This document shows positions 25,991-33,898 of a stretch of 33,929 nucleotides of DNA, piece by piece. Within the stretch, counting starts at the first letter, position 1; each line of letters begins with the position of its first letter. The DNA is taken from NCBI GenBank assembly GCA_950073835.1, contig CATMRP010000036.1, positions 1 through 33,929 on the forward strand, in the 5' to 3' direction. The position numbers were made by a program, and so were the translations under genes. The DNA comes from an uncultured Alteromonadaceae bacterium. Its GTDB lineage: Bacteria > Pseudomonadota > Gammaproteobacteria > Enterobacterales > Alteromonadaceae. Below the pieces are notes generated by a model. It did not search any database, had not been told where the DNA came from, and saw only the letters and a program-made list of their open reading frames with translations.

Positions 25991-28900
25991 GTGACCAGCC
26001 GTTTAAAGCGAATTTTAGGTTTTTGTATAGTGATTGCTATTGGCTGGCATACTCAATGCTATGCCAGCGTCAATAGCACCTGTCCATCTTTATCTAACCA
26101 GCATAGTTATCCTCTTAAAGCCTATCGCTATCCTCAGAAAAATACCGCAGAACGCATGTTGCTGATAGAGAGCGGTCTACCAGGCTTAACCATTGCCGTT
26201 GTTGACGAATTCAGCAATGCTTTTCAATTGACTTCGACATTTGGTCTGACGAAACTCGAACCCTCTTCAAACTTGGATTTTAGCCCTTCATTTATTTGTG
26301 TCTACAGTAATAACGTTACTAAAGTAGAAGCTAGTTTAATGGCTGACTTAACGCTACTAACGACCAGAGTAATCAAATCCTCACCAAAGTATGTAGAGCT
26401 ATTGCGAAGCTTTGACCATTTGGATAAAGCGAATACTAAAGCTTCTCAAACATTATTATTTGACTGGTTCGAAAGCATAGACAAAAGCGAGTCTCATATT
26501 GATCCTATAATACAGTATTCCCTACTGGTTAAAACTACACGATTCGCTTTGGACGACTACAATGCACAACTGGCAAGCAAGTTATTATCCCGACTTGACC
26601 TTTTAATCAAATTAAAATTTCAACACGATTTAAATCGGCAATTTTATTATCACCTATTGCGCGCCGAAAATGCGCTCAACTCTAATTCAACGAGCATGGC
26701 AGAGAGTCACCTTGCAATACTTAAAGAAAGCCTGTACGAAAATGATGAATATATTTTACAAACCTTTCGTGTTGATTACTTTGATTTGCTGGGTCACTAT
26801 TATTTAACACTTAACAAATTAGAAAAGCCCAATCACCAGACCTATTTAAAACTTGCCTTGGAACATGAATATAGAGCACTGTTTTATGTTCAGGAATTGC
26901 CAGCAAGTATGCAAAAAATTCGCATACATAATAACGTTGCCTGGGTTCACCGCATGCTTGGCCAATTGCAAAGCTCACTGCGTAATTATCTGATTGCTCT
27001 AAACTATTTAAGTAAAAACCCGCCTCAAATAGTCGGTATGTATAATGCGAAAAATATTGCTGAAGTTTACTTGGCTTTGGGAGACTATCTGGAAGCAAGC
27101 TTATTTTTTAAGCAAGCCATCTTACTTGGGAAAGATCAAGCGCAATTCTGGACTATAAAAAACCGTTGCCAGTTGGCAGTTACTCAGTTTCACCTCAACC
27201 AACTGCCTACCGCAAAAAGAAATGCCAGGCAGTGCATACAGTCGCTTTACTCGCTCATTGAAAAAGACAAAAGTCCTATATATATCAACACACTCACAGA
27301 GTTTTTAATTGAGTTTGAATTTTTTGATAACAGACAAAGGCGGATCGATGCTTTAATCCAACTTCGACCATCACATATTATAGAACCCCGGATACTTGCG
27401 AAGTGGTATTTATTTAAGGCTTCGACCACTGAAGACTTTAATAACCAAGTGTATTTATACGATCAGGCACTTTTGGCAAGCCAGTCGAGTGAAGATTTAG
27501 GACTCAGGACAAAGATTGCGATTGAAATCGCGCAGCTTTATCGTAATAGCAACTCGAAGAAAACACTTGAGAGTATAATCAATGCCCTCAAAGTTATCAG
27601 TGACGTAAACAGTAAAGTCTCCTTTGGTGAACTGGGACAACACTGGCTGAATGATGTGAATAGCTTCCTATCCTATGCAATGGAGTATCTTGCAGAACAA
27701 AATAAACTTTCAGAACTTAATACATTTCAGCATATTTTGAGAGTAGTTATTACTACAGCCTCCCAGCAATTGACATTTTCACCACGCGAGATGGCTAATC
27801 TGAATAAACTTAGCCAACTTTCAATGGACTTAATCGCGTCGCCAGGTCACGAAAGTAGAATTGCCCTGTTCACTCATCGTTCACAATTGGCGCTTTCATC
27901 ACTTTTCTCCAATCAGGACTTTACCAAAGGCGAACTAATGCAATTCTCACCAGAATTTGTTCCCGACACTCCTACAGTTAAAGCAGAGCAGAAGAAAGAA
28001 AACAGAAACGATTTACCAGTGACCGCTGTTGCGTCTTATATTCAAGGTGAAAAATACTATTGGGCGTTATTCACCTACAAGGGGGTAATAGAGCTCAAAC
28101 GAGTAGGAGATGTATCCCGGATAGACCAACAGATACGTAAAGTATATACGAGCTTAAAACATAGCAGAAAAATTGACTGGACTGTTATTTCCCGATTGCT
28201 CGATAAGTTAATCCCTTCGTCTTTTATCGAAAGAACAGATGGCCACATTTTTGTACAACCGGCAGGCCTTCTCCATCTGTTTCCTTTCTCACTCGTTAAC
28301 GCATTCAGCACGAAAAACTCGCTGGCCTTGACTAGATATTTCCCGGTTGAGTTTAAACAGCAACACCACCAAGATGAAAGGAACCATGCCATTGTCGTAT
28401 TCAGTGACCCTACATTAGATATAGAAGACACAAATGATTGGCGCAACGGGCTACCAACGCTTTCATGGTCTGGACAGGAAGTAAACAATATTGAAACCGC
28501 ATTACAAAAATTCACTATTAGTCATTTCGTAGGTGCCAGCGCTACTAGGGCTGCTCTGTATAATAAGCAAGCGAGAAATGCACGAGTGTTACATATTGCT
28601 ACCCATTCATTTTATTCAAAAGAGCAACCCGCCAATATAGGCTTTACCCTTTCTCACATCAAAGGTTCGAAAGAGCCAGGCTTTGTTTCATTTTCTGAGA
28701 TCAGCCAGTTGAAATTTAACAATGATTTAGTCGTCGTGAGTGGATGTGAATCCGGACTTGGATTATTTAATAGCTACCGGGGAAACTTTTCAATTGCAAC
28801 GGCATTTCTAATGGCAGGTGCACACCAAAGTGTTGGCACTCTGTGGCCTATTTCCGATAAAGCAACAGCTGAATTCGCCAAACATTTTTATCGCGCTCTA

Positions 28901-29038
28901 GCGAGCGGTATGACAGCCAGCCAAGCACTTGTAATGGCCAGCCGGCAACTGGCATCTAACCCTAGATTTAAACATCCTTATTACTGGGCTGGATACACGT
29001 TATATAGCAGAGAGTTACAACAAAAAACTATCTATTGA
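25991..29038 (+). CDS. Exported TPR-CHAT protease
   Basis: 1015 aa. The N-terminus is a signal peptide (S-R-L-K-R, hydrophobic core, Q-C-Y-A before S-V), so the protein is exported, unlike most CHAT proteins. TPR-like helices occupy roughly 215-430, with further helical repeats to about 640. The C-terminal CHAT domain (about 675-1008) is a caspase-like cysteine protease with the catalytic pair H872 (H-I-A-T-H-S) and C919 (V-S-G-C-E-S-G), then G-T-L-W-P-I-S and P-Y-Y-W-A-G-Y. The start is GTG 25991, with no strong ribosome site; reading from it gives the full signal peptide. CHAT proteases act on partner proteins in other systems. Here the anti-sigma-like protein or the lipoproteins downstream are candidates (inference). 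Confidence 0.88.
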   Translation: MTSRLKRILGFCIVIAIGWHTQCYASVNSTCPSLSNQHSYPLKAYRYPQKNTAERMLLIESGLPGLTIAVVDEFSNAFQLTSTFGLTKLEPSSNLDFSPSFICVYSNNVTKVEASLMADLTLLTTRVIKSSPKYVELLRSFDHLDKANTKASQTLLFDWFESIDKSESHIDPIIQYSLLVKTTRFALDDYNAQLASKLLSRLDLLIKLKFQHDLNRQFYYHLLRAENALNSNSTSMAESHLAILKESLYENDEYILQTFRVDYFDLLGHYYLTLNKLEKPNHQTYLKLALEHEYRALFYVQELPASMQKIRIHNNVAWVHRMLGQLQSSLRNYLIALNYLSKNPPQIVGMYNAKNIAEVYLALGDYLEASLFFKQAILLGKDQAQFWTIKNRCQLAVTQFHLNQLPTAKRNARQCIQSLYSLIEKDKSPIYINTLTEFLIEFEFFDNRQRRIDALIQLRPSHIIEPRILAKWYLFKASTTEDFNNQVYLYDQALLASQSSEDLGLRTKIAIEIAQLYRNSNSKKTLESIINALKVISDVNSKVSFGELGQHWLNDVNSFLSYAMEYLAEQNKLSELNTFQHILRVVITTASQQLTFSPREMANLNKLSQLSMDLIASPGHESRIALFTHRSQLALSSLFSNQDFTKGELMQFSPEFVPDTPTVKAEQKKENRNDLPVTAVASYIQGEKYYWALFTYKGVIELKRVGDVSRIDQQIRKVYTSLKHSRKIDWTVISRLLDKLIPSSFIERTDGHIFVQPAGLLHLFPFSLVNAFSTKNSLALTRYFPVEFKQQHHQDERNHAIVVFSDPTLDIEDTNDWRNGLPTLSWSGQEVNNIETALQKFTISHFVGASATRAALYNKQARNARVLHIATHSFYSKEQPANIGFTLSHIKGSKEPGFVSFSEISQLKFNNDLVVVSGCESGLGLFNSYRGNFSIATAFLMAGAHQSVGTLWPISDKATAEFAKHFYRALASGMTASQALVMASRQLASNPRFKHPYYWAGYTLYSRELQQKTIY

Positions 29039-29140
29039 AATTGAACAACCTCAGTGTAATACGATGCTTTACTGGGAGAACTATTAGCTCTACTTCACTC
29101 CATCGGATAATTCATTCCAAAAACAGATGGAGATTCCTCA

Positions 29141-30370
29141 ATGAATTACGCAAAACAAGTTACTACCGTGGCAGTAATACTACCTGTGTTACTGCTTTCA
29201 GCCTGCTCTTCGACAACCAAAACACAACCCGGCGTGCTCAGCAACCTTATATTAGAAGCGAACAATTCCCATGTGGCGGGACAAACGGACACAAAAGAAC
29301 CGCTGCCTGAATATCTATCGCCTTATCTTGTGGAAAATCAAAAGTCAGGGCTTAGGGATCAGGTTCTGATGAATATGAAAGCAGGTATTGCATCCCTACA
29401 GCAAGGAGATTATCACATTACCCGCCGGCTCATGGAAGATGCTTACACACGCATTGAAACCCTTTACGCAAATAATGATGCGGCAAAAGCAGCTCGAACC
29501 AATTATGTTGAAGAAGCAAACAAAGACTTCAAAGGAGAGCCTTATGAAAGAGCTATGGTCGGTTACTACCTGGGCCTAGCAGACATGTTAAGTGGCGATT
29601 TACAAAGCGCTAAGACCTCCTTCGGTTGGGGGGAATATCAAGACACGATGTCAGCCAGTGAGAACTTTCAGAGCGACATGTCATCATTGATATTTTTACG
29701 CGGCTGGGCAAAACACTGTGCTGGCGAACAAGAGAGTGCTCGGGCTGATTTCACAGCTTCAGGGGTAAACATTGATGCGAGTGATAATGTACTAGTGCTA
29801 ATAGAATCCGGTAATGCACCTGTGAAATACGCTGCCGGAGAACATGGTGAAAAGCTAAAGTTTAAGGCTGCGGATGAAGTTCAAAATGAAACCTGGGAAT
29901 TAGTATATGGCAACACCTCTTTTGAACCTATACAAATAGAAGATTTAGTCTTTCAAGCTTCAACGCGTGGAGGACGGCCAATTGATGCCATATTAGCCGG
30001 AAAAGCTAAGTTTAAAGATACTACAAAGAGCGTTGCAAATGGCGCTTTAGTAGGCGCATTAGCCGCCTCAACATACAGCCAATCGCAAGCTTATTCTGGT
30101 GATTATAACTCATCCTACAACGCATCCATGGTTGGAGCAGCCCTGGGGTTAGTCTCTTTATTTGCGAATGTCATGTCGGAAAATACTGTCCCAAAAGCCG
30201 ATACCAGGCAGTGGGGTAATTTACCTCGGTTTATTCATGGCAAAACTTTTCAAGTTAATGACTGGCAAAACGCAAATCAAATCACTTTATTAGGTAATAG
30301 TACCAATGCAGAACTATACCCAATGCCAACAGGAAAGTGTTACCTGGCCTGGCACAGGGTGGACAGTTAG
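29141..30370 (+). CDS. COG3014-type lipoprotein
   Basis: 409 aa lipoprotein: signal peptide with the lipobox L-S-A-C, Cys22 followed by Ser, which predicts outer-membrane sorting. The middle is helical and TPR-like (A-S-L-Q-Q-G-D-Y-H, G-Y-Y-L-G-L-A-D-M-L-S-G-D). A glycine/alanine-rich hydrophobic part lies near 285-335. The order COG3014-type protein, LpoB-like protein, YcfL-like protein is found elsewhere in gammaproteobacteria as a small conserved set; I identify it by that context and its overall character. ATG 29141 has GGAG upstream. The gene starts about 100 bp after the CHAT stop; no terminator is seen between, so it is likely part of the same transcript. Confidence 0.7.
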   Translation: MNYAKQVTTVAVILPVLLLSACSSTTKTQPGVLSNLILEANNSHVAGQTDTKEPLPEYLSPYLVENQKSGLRDQVLMNMKAGIASLQQGDYHITRRLMEDAYTRIETLYANNDAAKAARTNYVEEANKDFKGEPYERAMVGYYLGLADMLSGDLQSAKTSFGWGEYQDTMSASENFQSDMSSLIFLRGWAKHCAGEQESARADFTASGVNIDASDNVLVLIESGNAPVKYAAGEHGEKLKFKAADEVQNETWELVYGNTSFEPIQIEDLVFQASTRGGRPIDAILAGKAKFKDTTKSVANGALVGALAASTYSQSQAYSGDYNSSYNASMVGAALGLVSLFANVMSENTVPKADTRQWGNLPRFIHGKTFQVNDWQNANQITLLGNSTNAELYPMPTGKCYLAWHRVDS

Positions 30371-30380
30371 GGGAAAGATA

Positions 30381-31004
30381 ATGGATAAGTTTCTATTCAC
30401 ATTTATTTGTATGGTTACCCTATTAGGGTGCGCCTCTACAAAAACACCAAACGCTTCTGGTATTGAAACTAAATATGTTGATCCAACATTAGAGAGTCGT
30501 TCGAGCGGTGTCGGCTTAGAATCAAACGATGTGATTAATATGACTGACTCAATGGTCCGCAGCATATTAAATGATCCCATTTTTGTAAACCTAAAAAGCC
30601 CTCCAAGAATATTGGTGGATGAAACGGGTTTTACACTTGATGGGAATACCCGAATTAACCGTAAACTAATTACCACTAAACTCCGCAATGGTCTTAGCCG
30701 GGCCGCCATGGGCAGAATGGTTTTTGTCGCTCGCTACGCACAACAAGCAATAATGGCGGAGCGGGATATAAAACGTACAGGCATGGTGGATAGGGGCACT
30801 ATTCGCCAAACAGAAGCCACAGCAGGTGTCGACTTTAAGTTAGTCGGTAGCATTTTAACTACTGATGAGCGGCACTCTAACGGACTCACCTCAAGGTATC
30901 ATTTTATAAATTTCGAGCTTATAGATATGGAGCTTGGCGTGACCGTTTGGGCTGATGCATATGAACTAAAAAAAACAGGAGCGGATGATGTCGTCTACAG
31001 ATAG
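30381..31004 (+). CDS. LpoB-like lipoprotein
   Basis: 207 aa. Signal peptide with lipobox L-L-G-C (Cys17). The mature part carries the LpoB/YcfM pattern (D-x-x-x-M-T-D-S-M-V, P-R-I-L-V-D, N-R-K-L-I-T-T-K-L-R-x-G-L, D-F-K-L-V-G-S-I). In E. coli LpoB is an outer-membrane lipoprotein that activates penicillin-binding protein PBP1b. Whether this copy does so is unclear, since it sits in a regulatory/CHAT cluster. The true start is ATG 30381 (with AGGGGAA upstream); the longer frame from 30306 overlaps the previous gene and is rejected. Its last 20 bases overlap the next gene. Confidence 0.75.
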   Translation: MDKFLFTFICMVTLLGCASTKTPNASGIETKYVDPTLESRSSGVGLESNDVINMTDSMVRSILNDPIFVNLKSPPRILVDETGFTLDGNTRINRKLITTKLRNGLSRAAMGRMVFVARYAQQAIMAERDIKRTGMVDRGTIRQTEATAGVDFKLVGSILTTDERHSNGLTSRYHFINFELIDMELGVTVWADAYELKKTGADDVVYR

Positions 31005-31392
31005 CAAAAAACTTTTAAAGAACAGCTGTAAACTTTTATTTTTATGTCTCTTTCTTACCATTAAGCAAGGTTGCTCAACCAGCATACCAATGTCGTTAAA
31101 CAGCGTTCAGTATCAGATTTCCGGGCTATCTGACTTGCTGATAATTGATAATGTAAGCCTTGGAAAATCCGCTGTAGGTCATGCGCAGTTGAATATGATT
31201 ATCAGGAATATATCCGAAAAACCCGTAACCGTTGAAGTTAACACAAACTGGTATAATAAAGATTTTGTTGCTACAGAGGCTCCAAGTGGCTGGCAGCGTA
31301 TTAACCTGTCACATCAACAAAGCTACGTACTGAATACCAGTGCAACCCAGCTAAGTTCAACGCACTACGTAGTGAACATCAGGGAGATATAA
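30988..31392 (+). CDS. YcfL-like (DUF1425) periplasmic protein
   Basis: 134 aa. The DUF1425/YcfL type is suggested by its position after the LpoB-like gene (as ycfL lies beside lpoB/ycfM in E. coli) and by the pattern of a beta domain (N-M-I-I-R-N-I-S-E-K-P-V-T-V, then N-W-Y-N-K and W-Q-R-I-N-L). The N-terminus has a signal-like core ending I-K-Q-G-C; the residue at -3 is Lys, so the lipobox is unusual and lipidation uncertain. Of two adjacent ATGs, 30988 is better spaced from AGGAG (30977-30981) than 30985. It overlaps the preceding gene, so the two are translationally coupled. Confidence 0.6.
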   Translation: MSSTDSKKLLKNSCKLLFLCLFLTIKQGCSTSIPMSLNSVQYQISGLSDLLIIDNVSLGKSAVGHAQLNMIIRNISEKPVTVEVNTNWYNKDFVATEAPSGWQRINLSHQQSYVLNTSATQLSSTHYVVNIREI

Positions 31393-31393
31393 C

Positions 31394-32200
31394 ATGAAAA
31401 ATGTATTATTCCTATTCGCTTTTTTCTGCTTAACAGCTGCTGGTTCCACCCTTCCTTCAGCAACGAAAGTAGCAACTCCTCCTAAAGTTGCAAAGCCAGG
31501 TGTGAGTCAGGAAACTCTCTTCTTATTTTCAGAACTTTACAAAGCGAACGCCAGCCCCAGACTTACTATTTTTTGGAATCGTTCATTTGATGATCAGTTA
31601 TCTGAGTGGGTGAATAGATCGCCACTTTCCGTAGCCACCGATGCCGTCACCCTGGATTCTCAAAAAAATAGTCTACATATTAAACAAAGAACTACGTCTA
31701 GTACGTTAGTTCAGCAACTCAACAAACAGCGAGAATCGCCAAGTGAGGAGAAATTCGAAACGCTTAAGTCCGCATTTCTTCAGCCATTTTTAAAGGCAAA
31801 AACAACCTTTGTTGATAGAAATATTATTATGAGGCTAATTGCTGAAGCTGAAACAGAGTTGCATCAACCAACACTTCTGGACGCCAAACAAATTGAAACG
31901 AAAGCTTTGCAAGCGAAAACCGACTATATAATGCAGATATTGTTTATTCCAACTGAGCAGAGTAAGTTGGGCTTTAATATTTTAGTAGAGGTTTTTAACG
32001 TTACTAGTGGCGCACTGGTCGTCAGTGTCATGCATAAAGAACAAACCGCTTCCACGGCCTGGTTAGCTACCGATAATGGTTTTACACAGGTACTTAAGCA
32101 CCCGGAGCCACTTACTTTTGATGTCCTCGGTATTGAGCTAGCCGAGTCAACTATGTCAGCACTGATTAATTTTTGGCGAGATAAAAATGCAGTAAATTGA
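31394..32200 (+). CDS. Exported protein, possible LpoB/CsgG-like fold
   Basis: 268 aa with a signal peptide (hydrophobic core, T-A-A-G before S) and no convincing lipobox. The motifs S-P-R-L-T-I-F-W-N-R-S-F and later D-R-N-I-I-M-R-L-I-A-E-A-E resemble the strand/helix start of LpoB- and CsgG-like proteins, then D-Y-I-M-Q-I-L-F-I-P. I cannot assign a family with confidence. It follows the YcfL-like stop by one base and is the last gene of the cluster before the strong terminator at 32304. A periplasmic partner of the preceding lipoproteins is the likely role. Confidence 0.6.
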   Translation: MKNVLFLFAFFCLTAAGSTLPSATKVATPPKVAKPGVSQETLFLFSELYKANASPRLTIFWNRSFDDQLSEWVNRSPLSVATDAVTLDSQKNSLHIKQRTTSSTLVQQLNKQRESPSEEKFETLKSAFLQPFLKAKTTFVDRNIIMRLIAEAETELHQPTLLDAKQIETKALQAKTDYIMQILFIPTEQSKLGFNILVEVFNVTSGALVVSVMHKEQTASTAWLATDNGFTQVLKHPEPLTFDVLGIELAESTMSALINFWRDKNAVN

Positions 32201-32303
32201 CAAACTGAAACATTAATCGCTCAATTAAATAATTTCGAATTGCTGTCCACTCATCTTTTAAAGGGATATTCCTAAAATTGAGTTTCCAGTCGTTACTAGA
32301 TGT

Positions 32304-32339
32304 ATAAAAGGCGAACCTTTATAAAGGTTCGCCTTTTAT
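32304..32339. terminator. Strong 17-bp hairpin terminator closing the CHAT cluster
   Basis: ATAAAAGGCGAACCTTT (32304-32320) and its perfect inverse (32323-32339) are separated by two bases, so the stem reads AAAAGGCGAACC with a small A/T loop and a T-rich 3' end. This is a good intrinsic terminator on either strand, about 100 bp after the last gene of the cluster. Confidence 0.85.
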
Positions 32340-32424
32340 GCAGAATAATCAATATTTATTCAGTCACAAACTTAATTCACGACTGAAAAAATTGGAGAAC
32401 AACAATTAAAATTTTGAATTACAA

Positions 32425-32487
32425 TCAAAAGTTCGCTTTTTGTTTATTAAGAAAAATGGCGACCACAATCTTAAATGCTAACCACAA
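32425..32487 (-). pseudogene. Decayed internal fragment of yddG
   Basis: On the minus strand, this reads L-W-L-A-F-K-I-V-V-A-I-F-L-N-K-Q-K-A-N-F then a stop. The intact YddG at 17631-18560 has L-W-P-A-L-T-I-V-G-A-I-F-L-N-K-Q-K-A-N-F-W-L. On the DNA, a run of 23 bases (32426-32448) matches 18188-18210 exactly and the rest is partly diverged. No flanking yddG sequence was recognised on either side. The orientation is the same as the intact gene, so the two form an imperfect direct repeat about 14.2 kb apart. Confidence 0.8.
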
Positions 32488-32577
32488 GCACAGTGACGAC
32501 AATCACCCCGCACTACTCGGCAATGGCAGATTCTTTTATTAGTGAAATAACCACATTGGATAATTGACGGGCAAGTT

Positions 32578-32640
32578 GTACATCGTTTATATGTACTAGC
32601 TCAGACCTGATCTGACAGTTACCCAGTTTTTCTGGTGTCA
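32578..32640. repeat. Possible end of another insertion sequence
   Basis: The segment has GTACAT (32578-32583) / ATGTAC (32591-32596) symmetry and TCAGA-N5-TCTGA, then CAGTTACCC. It reminds me of mobile-element ends that recur in marine gammaproteobacteria, but I cannot confirm this from the sequence. Confidence 0.25.
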
Positions 32641-32682
32641 GCGTAAGATTAGATTTGAGCTAAATTCTTTTCAGCTGTGAAC

Positions 32683-32757
32683 ACCAAGCGATTTTGTCGT
32701 ACTTTAATTACCACGCGATTCTGTCGTAGTCGCTAATTACCAAGGGAAATTGACGGT
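32683..32757. repeat. Three imperfect direct repeats upstream of transposase
   Basis: ACCAAGCGATTTTGTCGT (32683), ACCACGCGATTCTGTCGT (32710) and ACCAAGGGAAATTGACGG (32739) recur at 27- and 29-bp steps. Repeated short motifs at an element end often bind the transposase, so this probably is the left end of the IS. The exact terminus and target duplication are not visible. Confidence 0.55.
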
Positions 32758-32812
32758 TATCTTTAACCGTGTTCTTTGAATGTTTTGTTTGTGCATTTGA
32801 GGAACGCTAAGG

Positions 32813-33628
32813 ATGATTGTGTTGAATTCCAAAGCTCAATTGACAGTTGATGTCATCGCGAAAGTGGCTGAGCGTAAAATTACGATAGCCAATGCCACTA
32901 AGCTCCTCAATAAGTCCAGACGTACTGTTGAACGTTATTTACAACGTTATCGAAGCCAAGGCTTACAGTTCGTTGTTCACGGAAATACAGGCAGCGAGCC
33001 AGTCAATAAAACGCCTGATAGGCTTAAGCAGCAAGTCCAGTCGCTAATCCGCGAGAAATACTATGACCTGAACCTGTTGCACCTAGCCGAGATGCTTGAG
33101 GCTCATGAACACATTGAAGTTAAGCGGGAGACACTGCGTAAATGGGCACATGATATCCATCATGTAAAACGCGCGAAGCGTAGGCGTACCCGTGTTCACA
33201 AACGCAGAGAGCGAATGGAAGCGCCAGGGTTAATGCTGCAAATGGACGGTAGCACACATCGCTGGTTCGGCGATAGAAAGTCGTGTTTAATTGCCATGAT
33301 TGATGATGCCAACAGCGATATTCATGCTGAGTTCTTTCCGTCAGAAACGACTGAAGGCTGTATGAAAGTAATGCGCTCAGTCGTTGAGAAATACGGTGTA
33401 TTTAAAACCCTGTATGTTGATCGTGCCGGAATATTCGGTGGCCCTAAGCGCTGCAACTTCTCCCAGATGCAACGGGCCTGTGAGGAGCTGGGCATTGAAA
33501 TCATCTTCGCCAGTTCTCCTCAGGGCAAAGGCAGGATTGAACGCGCCTTTGATGAACAATGGACGATGAACAATGGACAGGCACAAAAAAAAGCCCGCAT
33601 TAGCAGGAACGCATTAGCAGGAATATGA
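32813..33628 (+). pseudogene. Broken ISNCY-like transposase
   Basis: Encodes the N-terminal two-thirds of an ISNCY-type DDE transposase: helix-turn-helix region (1-55), then the RNase-H-like core with D145 (L-Q-M-D-G-S-T-H-R-W-F), D203 (Y-V-D-R-A-G-I-F-G-G) and E243 (G-K-G-R-I-E-R-A-F). Family members are usually well over 400 aa; here the frame ends at 271 aa. The break coincides with two exact 14-bp tandem duplications (33551-33578 and 33596-33623). The +1 frame downstream reads Y-D-E-A-I-Q-N-A-M, resembling the continuation of the family. The element is therefore probably inactive. Confidence 0.8.
33551..33623. repeat. Two adjacent 14-bp tandem duplications
   Basis: GATGAACAATGGAC occurs twice head to tail (33551-33564, 33565-33578), and CGCATTAGCAGGAA twice (33596-33609, 33610-33623). 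Both are exact. Together they add 28 bases, a net shift of +1 in the transposase frame. Confidence 0.9.
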
Positions 33629-33898
33629 CGAAGCAATACAGAACGCTATGCTGTTAAAGCATCAGGAATTTGGCTTTACTGACTTTTTAGTGCTTTTCTA
33701 AATTTCAGAACGTGAAATGGAAGCCGGATGCCTGTGAATAGAGGTTATTGAAATTACGCAGTCACTCCTTTTTCAATGCGCGCTGAAATGAAGTGTAAAG
33801 TGATGTTTAACGACGAGAGGGGCTAGCTAGATGCGGTATACTTCTGGCGTTTCCTGATAAATTGTTCAAAGCTTACTGAAGATTTAAAGGTAGTCTCA
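33629..33898. other. Transposase 3' remnant and intergenic sequence
   Basis: The first part (to about 33700) carries an out-of-frame remnant of the transposase. After it I see no gene, clear terminator or recognised repeat up to the candidate start at 33899. Confidence 0.4.

Larger units (their letters stand above)
32201..32812. other. Island right border: terminator, yddG relic, IS end
   Basis: No intact gene is seen. From left to right it contains the cluster terminator (32304-32339), a decayed piece of yddG (32425-32487), an IS-end-like stretch (about 32580-32640) and three imperfect direct repeats just before the transposase (32683-32757). The mixture indicates repeated insertion or recombination here. 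Confidence 0.6.

Noticed and set aside
28075-28515. 146-codon minus-strand frame inside the CHAT gene
   Set aside because: Antisense to the conserved CHAT domain; composition is a mirror of the plus-strand codons.
22560-29038. Reading the cluster as a type III-E CRISPR (Craspase) locus because of TPR-CHAT plus sigma factor
   Set aside because: No Cas7-11-like protein, no CRISPR repeats and the CHAT protein has a signal peptide; only the general analogy is kept.
29035-29310. 91-codon frame overlapping the CHAT stop and the lipoprotein start
   Set aside because: TTG start without ribosome site, and it runs out of frame over the lipobox-bearing gene at 29141; sequence looks non-coding.
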